DNA from: Paramormyrops kingsleyae
Taxonomy: Eukaryota > Chordata > Actinopteri > Osteoglossiformes > Mormyridae
Assembly (NCBI RefSeq): GCF_048594095.1
Contig: NC_132807.1
Coordinates: forward strand, 16,366,248 to 16,430,247
DNA length: 64,000 bases
Direction: 5' to 3'
Shown: positions 32,860-47,000 of the stretch, in pieces
Layout: the number at the start of each line of letters is the position of its first letter
How positions within the stretch are numbered: the stretch's first letter is position 1
Position numbers and translations under genes: made by a program
Notes under the pieces: model-generated
Seen by the model: only the letters and a program-made list of their open reading frames with translations
Database searches by the model: none
Told to the model about the DNA's origin: nothing

Positions 32860-34899
32860 AGCCTATGATGTGATTCGGAGCGACATTTTGGAGGATTTCA
32901 GTTTTGTCTCTTTTTATATTAATGAGTGTAAATATGTGCAGTTTTTAAAAAATGCTTCAATATATACATTTGCTAAAACTTTGATACATCAATGAATATT
33001 CCATGAGGTGAATGGGAAGCATGTTTAAGATGCTGATCAGGCTCTTTCTATAAAATGTTTCTGGCAGTTCCTTTTTATTTCTTTTTTTTTTCTTTTCTTT
33101 TTCTTTCACGGCTCTTATAAAACACTACTACTCACCTTAGGGTCTCTGATTCAAACTAAGTATGAAGAACCCCCCCCCCCCCACACCCAACATTTCTAAC
33201 ATGGCAGTAGATGTTCTGTGTACCATTTTAAATACAAGGATTGTACAAGGCTTTACTGCTTGATGAAGGGTATTTTAAATGAATTTATTAATGTTATAGT
33301 GCCGTGTGAAATGCTCAGGGTTTTGCAGGTGTTAGGTTTCCTTACTGTAGAATCGGAAATGTACAGTGCATAGGATTCAAAGCTCAGCATCATTTTTGTT
33401 AATTCTGCTTATGCTTTGAGGAAGAGAGGTTGGCTGATTGTAACAAATGGTTTATCTATTCTATAGTCCATTGTAGTGGAACATAACTTGATGTGTAAAT
33501 TATTAAATCATATTTGCCCTCCTAATGAGGATGACAATTTCTGGTTTATCTAAAAGTTGGTTTTGTTCTAAAGAATTAGTAGTAGACCTTTATAGAGAAT
33601 TTTTAATAAACAGAATGTTATTAAATCAGTATGAATTTTTTTTGTCTTGATATGATGAAAATAATTCAGTTGATTTTATTCTAGCTTATGTTTTTGAATA
33701 ATCCATATTAATTCACAATAATATGGAGACTAACAAATGATGTACTAAAGGTTTATTTGAGGATTATTTAATTCTACTATATTTGAATCTCATTGAGCAC
33801 AAACAGAAAGCTACAGAATTTGACCAGAATGTGTTGTCTTCATCATGTTACCCTGTACTGCATAAGTGCTTGGAAGATGGGCAGATGGGTGGATGAATGG
33901 TAACTGTCACCACATCTTTGAAAATAACTACTTCACAGGTATGAGGACATGAAGACTATCCCTCACAGCACAGGGCACAACACACGGGTAAACCCTGGAT
34001 GGGATGCCAGTCCATCACAGGGTGCACACATGTACCAACACACTCTGAGATGCAATTTAGAGATGCAACTTCACCATATGGCCGTTTTTGGACTGCAGTA
34101 AAAAGCCAGAGTACCGAATAATTAATAAGAGTAAAGTAAGATATATAGCCCTTAAACTGGATGTGACTGTTTTGCTGTCTAAATTGACACAATTGTATAC
34201 AATATTTCAGTACCTTTAGATAATTACATAGTATATATTTTTATACTTGGACAAAGCAAAATAAAAGCCGCAATGTCACAGATGTTTAAGAACTCCACAC
34301 GTTTTAAACAAAACGTAAATTGATCAGTTCACCGTACCGCATACCCGATGGCATCAGCTGAGCATAGATGAGCTGTATCACGTATATATTGCAGCTATTA
34401 TTAAATTAATACTATATATTAACAAGGTTTAATCTAAAGATGAGAGTTTTTGTTTAAAGTGTATATGGATCTGTGTCAAGATTCGATTGCTTACGTTAAT
34501 TACCGATCGCTAATTAAATCGTTTTCAGGAGGTATGATTTGGCATACCGTAAGTTCTTGTACATGTGAAACGTTACTAAATCCCATGCGCATTGTCCCGT
34601 TTGTACTCCTTTACCCCCGCACACATTTCCATGATTTACCTGTTTGGTTGTTATCCTGTTTAAAATCCTTAATCCACGCACACATTTTCATGATTTACCT
34701 ATCTGTTTTTTTCCCAATTTGTACTTCTTAACCCCCGAAACGCACACAATTCAGTGATTTACCTGTTTATATTCAGTGACATAATTTAAGAAACTTCCAA
34801 CTCAATGTGTAGGAGGTGCATCCTGGGAAATAAAGCAACATGGGGATCTGATCCAAGCCGCACCATGCAGCACCGACACCATGACTGACTGAGAGACAG
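32860..34899. other. prrg4 3' UTR and intergenic spacer
   Basis: The first part is the AT-rich prrg4 3' UTR, with AATAAA at 33,605-33,610 and a poly-C run near 33,171. Bases 33,937-34,105 carry a common dispersed fish repeat (GGATGCCAGTCCATCACAGG-type text, here GGGATGCCAGTCCATCACAG). Near 34,600-34,770 there are two imperfect copies of an ACACATTT-CATGATTTACCTGT unit. No gene is visible. Confidence 0.6.
33605..33610 (+). terminator. prrg4 polyadenylation signal (candidate)
   Basis: AATAAA about 745 bases after the prrg4 stop codon, in AT-rich 3' UTR-like sequence. Other near matches exist, so the choice is tentative. Confidence 0.5.
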
Positions 34900-35092
34900 T
34901 AATAATAATAATCATAGAATAATCTGATATTAGGAGGAACCTTGCAGATCCCCCAAGCTTGCCGGACAGCCGGCGCGTATTTCCCGGTTTATCCTCCGAG
35001 AATGTGATCGCTCCTGGCCGCCGGAGCGATCGTATGTGTGCCTGCTTCGGGAAGGGCGATCGGGGAAGCGCATCCCTCCACATCTCTGCCGG
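34900..35092 (+). promoter_or_regulatory. qser1 CpG-rich promoter and 5' UTR
   Basis: GC and CpG content rise sharply from about 34,950 into the first exon, as in a CpG-island promoter without a TATA box. A perfect 9-base inverted repeat, GATCGCTCC at 35,006-35,014 and GGAGCGATC at 35,023-35,031, lies 62-87 bases before the start codon and would fold as a hairpin if transcribed. The start site cannot be fixed from sequence. Confidence 0.6.
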
Positions 35093-38000
35093 ATGATGGA
35101 CAGGAATTACCCGGTTTCCAGCTTCGCAGAGCCGGCAGCTCCAACAGCACAGCCCGCAGCTTGGGCCTACGATCGGGGCACCGCGGGCATTAAGCCGAGG
35201 TGAGGGATGGAAGAGAGGAGAGCGGAGGGCCGTGTGGTTGCCGAATAAAGCCCGGTGATGGAGGGCCTAGCGTAACAAATTATTAATGTGTTGAGCTTTT
35301 GAAGTTTGTAGGGCATCCGGCGTTCCGTATCAATGCACTTTTTTATTATTTTAACAAGCGCAAATAACTAATTTGCAAAAGGAAATGGGAGGATTGGTGA
35401 AATAAGTAGCATACCCATTGTAGCACATGTATAGCAGTGCTGGAAGTTGATTGGCATTATGCAAAGAGCACTGTGCATTGGGTGATATATAAATATAATG
35501 CGCCTGCTTTGATTAGCAGAGATAAAGGGCTCGTATCCGCGTCTTTATTTTGTTGCGCTTGAGAGGCAAAGGCTTCACTAAGTGCACCGAACTGGCCCAT
35601 TGCTAAAGAAAACAAGTTACCAGCTGCTTATAACGTGCAGCTCACTAATGTAGCACTATTTCGATTTTTCATTAGCTGACGTGTCGTGTATTAGCTTTGG
35701 TTGAGTACTTGTGGCAAATCCGTAAAACCATGTTTACACCCACTTTTGATCATTTTACATGCAGATAAGAGGCATGTGTGGTGAGACTTAAACTCCGATA
35801 GAAGTCCTTTTGTTCGTGTCTATTTGCAGCATATAATCGGTAAATAGTCTAATACCGGCGATGATTGATCTTCATTCTCCTTAAACGTGGTCGAGTTCTG
35901 CTGCAGCGTTAAATGATCGCGGTCTAATATGTGTCACAGTAACGATACAAAACTATGTATACCACATGGCATTATTTTATGTTTTAACTAATAAAATAAC
36001 TATTTGTTGCAGTCTCTTTTGAGCTAGAGATGTTTGACTGATAACTCAGTTCCAGGTCACTAGCTTGGTTTAGAGGTTGGGGCATAATGCACAGCACAAT
36101 ATCACTCATTAAATGTGATACTACACTTTCAGGGGGCAGATCAGCCATTCAGTGTACCTGTCGCCTGACTACTGTTATGACCAACGTGAGCCGGTATTCC
36201 AATGACTGTGTTTTACTTATAGCTTAATAACATATTCAAATAATTGGTTCGGGGCATCTTGTCAGATAGTGCTGAGCTTTTTTTGTTTTGCTGAATCAGA
36301 GCTATTGCACAGGGTTTTGAAGCACAGCTTAATTTCTTAAGAAAACATTGGGTGGGCGGAATGATTCCCGCATGACCTGCAGGGCTTTACGGACAAAACG
36401 GCAGGAAGGCAAACGCTTCTGTTTGACAGCAAGTTTTTCTGAGGGAAAGAATTTTTAGTATTTTGATCAGTAAAATACTTAAGTGGGTGCTCAGGTTATT
36501 TTCTAACTATAGCAGTGGTGTGGTAGGTGTTTTAGGGTCTGTAGCCCAAGAATGATTGCTGTTTCAGCATAATTAAATCTGAAATAATTGACGAACAGAC
36601 TGCGATAAATGTGCTGGCAGCTTTAAGCTGGGGCAGGCCATTTTCATAGAAGTATATCCATGTGCTTCATACACCATTAGGTGTGTCCAAACATGTCTGC
36701 CGAGGTAATGTGTGTGCAGAAGCGTTTAGCTGTGACATGCTGTCCGTAACTTGTGTAGAGCAAACAACAATAATTTGCCTGATATTATTACACATGAAAA
36801 GGGAGTCAGGGAAATTGTCTTCTGCTTCACCAGACTTTTTTGGGGACCTTAAAATAAACCTGGAATGTGTCCAACAGTCCTGCCTGGGTTTGCCCCGATC
36901 GAGACCAGTGTCTTCAGATGGGGGGCCCTGTATTATGAGGATTGGATTTTAGGTTGCCGTTCAGTTTGCCCCCAGGTAAGGTGTAATTGTTGAAGGCGAG
37001 CACAGTGAGGTCAGCTCACCAGTACAGTCCTCTATGTGGGACCACAAGCTCAGATACAGGAGCACAGAGACTAGGATGGCTTCATGGTTCTGGTTCAAGA
37101 CCAGAATATATATTTAATGCCTTTCATGCCTTTAATTCCTGTCATGCTGTTCATAGGAAGGTCAAGTGCTTCTTTTTTTTTAGAGAACTGTGATACATGC
37201 ACCGTGAATTGAGAAGTTAGCTTGTCCAGAAAGTTAGCTGTTGTAGTTTCATTATAGCTCATCCATTTTTGGTTCCTCACCTGAAAGGCACCTTGTGATT
37301 AACTACAGTGTGTATCGTAAGGCTTCCTACTCCCAGAACGGTCAAGCACAAGATGTCGGCGCTGTATGAAAGTACCAGTATGACCAACACACAATGTTGT
37401 CTTCTGGAAAACTTTATTTACTCTAAATTTCTGGTCAGTGTTTACTTTTTTTTTTCCTTTTTACATGCATGTAGGAAAATGGTTTCCAGGCTAATTTGGG
37501 AAGAGCAGATGTTTGTATTTAAACATGAGTCCCCTGTATCTTTGGTGTCCTGCTATCTGCCTGATGCTGGCCAGTACACTCTGTTGTACTTCAGACACTA
37601 TCCTAGTCTGAATTTCACTTATATTTTCCTGTTGAAAAATTAATTGTAGATGCGTAGCATTGGATCAGACTGTTTTAAGATCCTGTCCAGCCTTCCATAT
37701 CTTTTAACGTTTCTCTGTTGAGCCCCCAGGAAAGCTGCAGTAACCCCTTTAAACTTGGGTTTTTACCAAATCTCTTTTGCATTGCTGAGGCTCCACATGC
37801 ATGCTTTGGGACATGTTCCTGAAACTTTTCAGCAGAGAGAAGGACGAGTACAGCTGGTAGCATGTTAGCAATTATGTCGGGGTATGAAATGAACTGGACA
37901 GTTGAAGACCAGCCTCATCAGAAGACCTAAGACAGGGGTAGTGTGCAGGTCAGTGGGTTAAGCTGCTCTCCCTGTGATAAGAAGGTTTCCAGTTCAGGTC

Positions 38001-41000
38001 CCTAGCAGAGTAGTAGGCCTGGACGGCTGGCCCTGCCCTCTGTCCCCACCTGACTTATGAGAGAAACATACACACATGCATAACAAAGACATGACGGCAT
38101 ATGTGAAAACACATTCCAATGTACCTGAGCCTGTACAAATGGCAAATGAAGCTCAATTTCATTTTCATTTTAGGGGTATTAACTCTAAACTACTCCATGT
38201 CCCTGTGTATTCTGGAATGATGGTAAAATGTAGCAGTTATTTGCTCAGTTTTCCACAGCGATTGCTGGTGGCACTACATCGGTGTGGTGATGTGCCGTTG
38301 TGGGTGATACTCTAGGTCAGCCCTCATGCCTGCTGAGGTCACTCACCTCTGAAACTGGTTTTCAGTTTCGTATTGGCTGTGAGGAAGGTCTTGCTTCCAT
38401 AAAATTGGTCTTATTAATACTCATAATGCTCTAATTCAGTTTACAGTGCACTGTTGCATTGTTTACTGATTTATGCATTACATCTTGATTGAAATCTAAT
38501 ATTAGAAAAATTAGTTGTCATATGTTCCCCTGGGTGTCTTGCCTCATCTATGATTACATGACCTTGAGGCTCTAGGTCCATATCCATGCTGGTGGAGCTG
38601 AGTACCTCTCACTGGGGTGTCTCACTCTCGGGGTGTAGAGCTGAGTACCTCTCACTGGGGTGTCTCACTCTCGGGGTGTAGAGCTGAGTACCTCTCACTG
38701 GGGTGTCTCACTCTCGGGGTGTAGAGCTGAGTACCTCTCACTGGGGTGTCTCACTCTCGGGGTGTAGAGCTGAGTACCTCTCACTGGGGTGTCTCACTCT
38801 CGGGGTGTAGAGCTGAGTACCTCTCACTGGGGTGTCTCACTCTCGGGGTGTAGAGCTGAGTACCTCTCACTGGGGTGTCTCACTCTCGGGGTGTAGAGCT
38901 GAGTACCTCTCACTGGGGTGTCTCACTCTCGGGGTGTAGAGCTGAGTACCTCTCACTGGGGTGTCTCACTCTCGGGGTGTAGAGCTGAGTACCTCTGTCA
39001 CTGAGGTGTCTCACTCTTGGGGTCTGAAGACCCAGCTATGTTCTTCATGTTAATGCTAGTTAGTTTTTCAGCTCATCTTTAATTACTGCCATTTCTGTAC
39101 TACAAATGTGTGATTGCTTAATAAATGTCATCTTCTCTGCAGCTTGAACTATGAATCCTCGCACCCAGAACCTGAGCTCATCCACCGGCAGACCTACACT
39201 TCCACTCCTCAGATCCCCTCCTACGCCGCTGCCCACCACCCCATCGGTGAGGTGTCCCAAGATCTACTGGATCTTATTGGCCTTGGTCCATATCTAGTTC
39301 TTCCTTGTTGATGCTTTGTGTTTGTATCTGTCCACCCAGGCCTGTCTGGGATCTTTGATCCCGGTCTGCACACCACAGGTAGTAACACTACCGAAACGTC
39401 CGTCATGAGCTTCTTGTCTGCTATTGAGCCCCGAACCCCCCAGGCTGGACCTGCTACTGCTTCCCTCCTTCCCCAGTTCAGGGCGCCATCATGGCAGACA
39501 GGTATGGAGGAAAGCCTGTGAAGACGAGCACCTGCATGGCTGCTTGAGTGTCTGTGTTCATGTGTGTCTTTGTCTGAGGTAGAATATTCCATGTGTGTAA
39601 AACATGCTTCCATAAGTTCTGCAGGATTTGGATGTCTCTCTATAGACTTGCTTACTCACATATATGAAAACAAATAACGTGTATTGTGTGTCCCTGTCAG
39701 GCATGAATTCATCTCCAGCTACAGAGCTGTTTGTCACTGGAGCCCTGCCTTCATCAGGAACGTTCCCCTCCTATCAGCACCCCAACACCTTCTCTGCTCG
39801 GAGTTTCACCGCCCCCTCATCTCTAGCCATACAGGATGCCGCCTTCAGCCTGCCCTCCAATGGCTTGCTATCCTCCCATGATCCTCTGCTGCAGATTAAG
39901 TCTACCCAGGGTGCAGTTTGCTCTACCCTGACCTATGAGCGCCTCGGTGCGACGGCCCTGAGTGCCAGCGTTCCACCGCAGTCCTCCACTTATCGCTCCG
40001 CGCAAGAGTCGGCGCCGCACCTCCTTCAGCCTCAGTTCAGCGTACTGCCTTCAGCGATGGCCGGCCCTCAACAAGCCCCACAGCCTTACAGCCCGTCCGT
40101 CTTTACGGGCTCCGTCGAGAGAGCGCTTCAGCGGGAATGTAGTGTGATTAAGCACCATCAGCGGCCTTCCAGCACCCCGTCGGTTCAGGCACAGCTGCAC
40201 GGCAGCTCCCAGCATTCCCTGCAGGGCTACCTGGCTGACAAGAGTGACACCCCCTTCCAGGACCCCTCACGACAGGTGGTCGTTCCTTGCAGCCCCTCAG
40301 GAGATTCTACTCAGGTGAGCAGTGGTGGACTACAACAGAAGACATCTCAAGCCACACTGGAGCAAACTCAGGCCTATGCCTCTTCTATCCCGTCCCCAAA
40401 GTTTTCCCCAGTGCAGTCCGCTGCAAAAGTCAACGACTCTTCCTCAAAAAAGACTCCGCTTCCCCCTGAGGTTCCCACATCCATTGGCACCTCTCCTGAC
40501 CAGCCACTGCAGAGCTACCCTTCTCCCACCCAGCAGCTGAGCCCAGTGATTGCCAGCCAGTCGCAGGCTTACACATCTGCGCAGCTGCCCAGCTTGATGT
40601 CCGTCAGTCCCTCACAGAGCTACGTTACATCCCAGAGTTTGCCAAACAGTATCAACCACTCACAGATGTATTCTTCCAGTCAGTCCGAGAAGTTGCCTTT
40701 ATATAAGATCCCTACCACTTTTGCTGATCAGTCTGTCAGTGTCTCTTCTGCAAACCTGGTGCAAGTTTACTCTTCCAGTCAGCAGCAGGGCTTGGCTCCA
40801 GTGGGACACCGAGAGGACTATGGAGTTCAGGCACAGGTGCTGTGTTCGGGGAACCCCTCTCAGAGGTATCCCTCTGGTCACTCTCAGGATTTGCCTGCTG
40901 TGAGCTACTCTGCACCATCCCAGAGTCTAGTGACAGTGAGTCCCTCTCAGAGTTACGATTCAGGCCAGTCGTCTCAGTCCCTCACCTTTTCCTCCACCCG

Positions 41001-44000
41001 TGGTCATAATATGCCAACACTGCAGCCAGCCCAGGACTACATCCTTGCGCATCCACCCACTGATGGGAAAACGGAAAGCACAGTGTCCCCACAGCCTCAG
41101 AAGTATGTGACTGTTCAGCCTCCCTCTTTTGCCTCTGCCCCTCTTTCTGAAGCCTTACAGAACAACAGATCCTCCGATGAGTATAAGCGATCTTACAACA
41201 GGAGAAAAGTAGGATCTGAATCATTTGATGCAACTAAACAGGAGGGAACAGAGTTCTCTGTTCCGGATTTGCAGACCCTACAGCAGACTTCCTTGGAGGC
41301 ATCAGCTCAAACCCTTGTGGGCGGCGACATGGGAGCACAGCATGTGGTATATGTCGTCTCTAAGATGGATGACCGGTACAACTCGCCGAGCGTGATCAGG
41401 AGCAGCTTGCGTCCAGAGGACCAGATGAACCCAGCACTCGCAGAGTCTAAAAAGAACAATAGAATGGCTTCCATGAGCCATCATGGACATCACATGTTAA
41501 GTGCAACCAGTCAAGCAGAGCTAGATACCAAGAAGAATTCCCCTCAATTACAAACTTCACATTTGAGCATGAGCGCAGAGGAAATGAGTCAACGTAAGGA
41601 AGTGCAGCCTCAAGGCCAAGAGGCTGAGGCTGTGGGCATCCAGCATGGTCAGATCCACGCTGCACAGCCGCACCTTGCACAGTTTATTCGCCTGCCCAAT
41701 GCTCAGGTCCTGCTGGAGCCTGAGCGTGACCTACATATGATACTATTGCAGCAGACCAATCTTCACCCAGGCACAGAACCATCCAAAGTTTCAAATCAGA
41801 TGCAGCAAATTCCAATGCAATACTTGCATATGGACAATCAAATTATTAGCCCCAACAGTGGGCAGAGCCAACAGCAACCTACTGTTCCTCAAAACTCTGA
41901 TGTCCTGAAAATGGACCTTTCCGATTCATCAAAGTCACTCCATCAGCACCTGATGCTGAAAGAGAACTTCAGCCAACCAAATCAGCAGGATGGAAAGCAG
42001 CACTTTGCTCTCAGCTCCATCTGCTTTTCTGACTCCATGCTTCTGGGCGATGAGAGGAACATCTTGTCCAATGTTGATGACATTTTAGCTGCCACTGCTG
42101 CTGCCTGTGGAGTCACTCCTCAGGATTTTGTCAAAGCCACCTCCTCTGAAGGGGAAATGACATCATTAGCAAGCCCTACAGATGCAAAGGGACACTTTCA
42201 GATGGTGGAAAGCAGACACATGTCTCCCAGTTTTTCTTCACAGCATTCAGCTATTTCCAACACTCAGACTATTACCATGTCTCAAAATGGAGGCCACTTG
42301 CCCATGGGCCTCCATTCCCTGCCTAAAGGAGGTGTCACAGATCACCAAGCACTTGATTTGTTAAACTCGCATAGTTTGGCAACCACTGTCAACTCTATGT
42401 GCGAGAGGGTGGTCAGCTCTTCGCAAAAGCCCCGAAGCAGTAGCCATGGTTCAGTAGAGGACAATGAGGATGTGCCAGAAAAACATGCTGTGAACCACAG
42501 AAATGGCATAGAATCAACTGGGAAGGGTAGTAGTGACAAGAGCCCGGTGTCTGAGAATGACATCCACCTCACTAGTGAGGAGAGCAATCAGATGGGACAT
42601 GTGAGCAAAACCAAGCCGGCTCTGGGTAAGGAGCACAGTCAGTGTACCGAAATTGAGAATCTCATGATGGATTCTTCTGGTGATGGTTACCCCAAGAAGA
42701 AAAACAAGTGTAAAGGTTCCACAAAGCTAGCTAATGAGGAGGAGAACAGTCACCCGAAGTCCATAAAGCGCAGTGGCCAGGGCAAGCGGCAGAACTCCCG
42801 TGGGAGTGACACCAACTCCCCCTCCACATCTGATACCTGCTACGATGGCTACCAGCAGCAAGAGAGGATGCGTCAGAAGATCCGAGAGGTGGAGGAAAAA
42901 CAGCCAGAGGTCAGAACTGGCTTCATTGGATCCTTCTTAGACTTCCTTAAATCTGGACCGAAACAGCAGTTCTCATCTCCACCGATAAGAATGCCAAACA
43001 GATCCAGGAAGCCTTCTGCATCGTCCAGGCGGGCCTCCTGCCCTCTGCCCTTGCCTCCCAGGCCTCAACCTCCACTGACGCCACTAATGTCACTAGAAAC
43101 CTGCAGCTCAAGTCCATCCAAGCGGCTGGATGATGAGCTGAACAGAAACCTAGAGACCTTACCGTCCTTCTCTTCTGATGAGGACGATTCTATGGGCAGA
43201 AATCAGGATCTTCAGAAGAGCATCAATTCTGCACTCTTTGCCCTGGATGAAAGTGCAGATAAAAGAAGCAAGCTAGGTAACAATGGAAACTCCATTTGAT
43301 TTAGTTCATTATCTTTTTTTTTTTTTTTTAAATAGGTCAGCAAACTCTGTAATCTGAGATGTACTTCCCCTCTCTCTGTGGGAACGGAACCAGGGATGCA
43401 ATCTTTATCTTTTTAAGTTTTATTCTCCTATTTGAATAATTTCCTCTGTTGAACACCTTTCTTCCACTTCTATACACGTGCTGTTTCACTTTACAGATAA
43501 AGTTCCCGGCGCCGCTGTAAAGCCAGAGAAATCTCCCAGCATGCCTCTCACTGAACAAATGGCCCAAGATCAGCTTCATGCTACAGCCTCAGAAGCTCCT
43601 GTGCAGGAGTTCCTGAAGGACGTCCCCCTGGATCAGCTCGCCATGAAGCTGACGTCCGTGGCCATCGAAGGCTTAACAGACGAGGAGCTGTCTGACAGTG
43701 GCGGGGAGGGGATGTACCGTGAGCGGGACGAGTTTGTCGTGAAAATCGAGGACATTGAGTGCCTGAAGGTAAAATACATTGAATCTAGGGCTACGGGCTT
43801 TTAAATAACTGCACATTTTACATTTTAAAAAGGAAATCATACCAAGCTGTGGCACTACGTAAGAAACTGTAAGTAGTAAGTATCCTATTTACTGAGATAC
43901 TTCAAATGCAATACAAAATGTGTACCTTTTTTTGTTTAATGGCATTTTATGATCTCACCATGTGGCAGAGAGTAAAACAGGATGCAAATATGGATTTTTA

Positions 44001-47000
44001 TGCCTGCGTGTGTCGTCACCCACCCAACCTCAACTTATTTTCATCTGGAGAAAATGATTTTTGTCAATTCAACTCCAACTTATGTCCCATTTCTCACTTT
44101 TTAAAGAAAAAAGAAAAGAAATTAATCTAGACATAATGTTTTATTCTATTTCTAAAAGTTTCCCTTTGAAGCCAAACATTTCTGGGGGCCACTCTAGGGT
44201 TGTACGTATTTACAGGTCTTGCTGCTACTTGTTCTGGAATTTTGATGTATGTATTTGAATATTTGAGTCTGCTAGCTTCCTGACCCACACCTCATGCAAA
44301 CAATAGTATTATCCCAGCTTTCTTGGAGTTATGATCTGCAGTGTTGCAAACTTTTAAGTTCCAGGCCTCTATGTTTTCGCAGCTGTTTTCACAATATAAG
44401 ATCACACAGTATTTTTTCTCACTTCATGCAATATTAGTTTGGTCAAACATCTGGAATAATATTAATTTTACTCTTCAGAAATGGAAGCTACAAACATATT
44501 ATAGCTAGAAGGTCTAGCTAGAAGGTTCCAATGGGAGTAGTCACACTCTACCGCCTTTGTTGTAGTCTCTCCTCTGTTAGCTGTTGGATCCATTTTTGGG
44601 TTGTTGTGTTTAAGCAGATGACCCTTAAAGCAGGGCGAGAGCCACCCGCCATCTGGAAAGTGCAGAAGGCCTTGCTGCAAAAGTTTGTGCCAGAATTAAG
44701 GGACGGATCCAGGGTGTTTTCAGCTACTAACAGCGTAAGTAGAAGAACATGTTGATGAGTGTAGCATTGTTCCAACATGATGTACTCTTCAGATCCTGTT
44801 AAGAGACATTTAAATATTAAATATTGGCTAAATATTAAATATTGGCTGCATGATCAGCCTGCTACGCATTCAGTGTATATGTAGATACCAATGTGTAAAA
44901 TTACAATATGATTCATGCTAAATAGATTAAAATAAAAATTCTGCACTTTATGCAAAGGGACTTTTTCTATATGGAAAACCAAGTTCACATCTCTGAGTAT
45001 TAATTTGTACCATTTCTTCCTGTAGTATTTAGGCTATTTTGGAGACGCAAAGACCATGTATAGACGAGTGTATGTGAAGTTCATTGATACTGTGAACAAG
45101 AGGGAATATGTCCGTGTTTGCAACAGGAAACCACGGTGCAAGCCGATGCACTCAATGAGGTAAATGTCATCCTTCTTATGTTTGTGTACAGTCTTCAAGC
45201 CCTTTGCGTTTTCACTCCATCTCCGATCTTACTTAGTTTCATTCTGTTCAGAGGGTCGCAGGCCAAAGCCCTGTTTGGTCACAGGATTACAGTGGGTTCA
45301 GCCTGCGCTGCATCTGTGCCGAAAGCCGTACCCAGCAGGCCGTCGGCACGGCCCAAAACCAAGCAGAGCAAAGTGAAGGCAGAGCCACCACCCAAAAAGA
45401 GGAGAAGGTGGAAGGAGGAGTTCTCTCCTTCTCCCTCGGAATCCTCCTTGGAGGCTCTGAGTGAAGATGATGGTGAGTTCAGTAGTCATCTCTGGGTACT
45501 GAATCTTAGGTCTCATTTCATTAAATCAAGACTAAGGATCTTTGACAAAGGAGTAACATTACAGGATGCATTTACAGCTTGAGGGTAACGGAAAATGCCT
45601 GTCACCTGATATATTTCATTTCAGATGTGAATCCTCTGTCCATACACTGAACTAGACGCGTTCCTACTCTGTTTGCGGCCGCGTGTGTCGTGCTTTGTTG
45701 GTGAGGATGTTACCATCATTGGCTCATGTGGCCAGGGCTGGAGCTTCAGATCCCACCTTTTGCTCTGTGTGTGGAGTCGCCATGTTCTTCCCATGTTGCA
45801 TGGGTTTTCTCTAGGTACCCAGAATTCCTCCCACTGTCCAAGGACATGCTATTAGGCATCCTTCCCCAACCCTGAGTGCGGATGGATGGATGGATGTATG
45901 TTTTATACTTGGCTTGTATTGATTTAAACAAACCTTTTTCATATAGTTTTTATATAATGTTTCCTCTGTTTTATGTCCCAGAGTTCACACCTCCGGTCCC
46001 CTTTGCCTCACGGTTCCTGAACACCAGAACCATGAAGGAGACCTTCAAGAGCTTCGTGGAGCTGTTGATTAGTGTGACCTTGGATCCTGATGTAATGGAT
46101 GCACTGGAGAAGGAGAGCGGTAGGTGTTGCTCCTGAGAGTATGCCATGACATGGTACACTGAGGCTTAGCTACTAGCTATATTATGAAGGCACATGCTGC
46201 ACTGACCACTGTGGTCTCTCCACACTCCACTTAGATGAGCTCCTACTTCCTCACGTGAAGAAGGTGGATGGGATGATCACAGACAACAGGAGGAGGCTGC
46301 TGCCCAAACTACGCGTTGGCCAGCTCTTCAAGGTGTCTCTCTCTCTCTCTCTCTCTACTGGCAGCTCAACAAGTAGAGCATTGCGCTAATAGTGCAAAGG
46401 TTAACAGTTCAAATCCCAGGGAGTGCGCACTAATTTGGGCGACGCACAAATTTTATCCCTTCCCTCAACCGAAAGATGCTTTAGGTAAATGTGTCGGATA
46501 AATAAATTAAATGAATCTTCACGCTCAGATCGCCCTAGAATTGCTCCTGGTCGGATGGCATATCTAAATGTTTGAAGTAGTTTGCCAAATGCCAGACCGA
46601 TCTGGGCAGGCTTTCGCCGGGCATTTAGAGTTGGGCACGGGTTGCAATGTGCAACCCGTGATTTTGATGAATTTGGAACAGCAGCAGGTGCGGCGCCCCC
46701 TATTATTAGTAGCTGATTTTCTATTCTCAGTAGACCTATATTTACCCACCCACCGCCACTAAATTGACTAACGTTGTATCGTTAGAGTGCATTGGACAAC
46801 TTCCCGGAGTTATCCCTGGTGACCGAAGCAAAGAAGGATGAAGACAACCCCTCCTTTAAAGTGCGATTAAGCGGAAAGGCCTACAACAGGAAAACCATGA
46901 GGCCTTCCAAAGCCGCCAGCAAAGTACCACTGGTAAATAACACAAAACAATTCACTTTGGTAGGCAAATCCATGGTTTTTGCTGCTGTCAATATATAAAT

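Noticed and set aside
34600..34770. Short repeated ACACATTT...ATGATTTACCTGT units as a regulatory array
   Set aside because: Only two to three degenerate copies with uneven spacing; no reason to assign a function.
37930..38060. Possible tRNA-derived SINE in qser1 intron 1 (GGTTAAGCTGC and CCAGTTCAGGTCCC)
   Set aside because: Box A and B resemblance is weak, the arms do not fold convincingly and no tail is recognisable, so I did not annotate it.
46356..46430. Functional tRNA-Ile gene
   Set aside because: The anticodon arm looks right, but the acceptor stem and T arm do not pair and a SINE tail follows.
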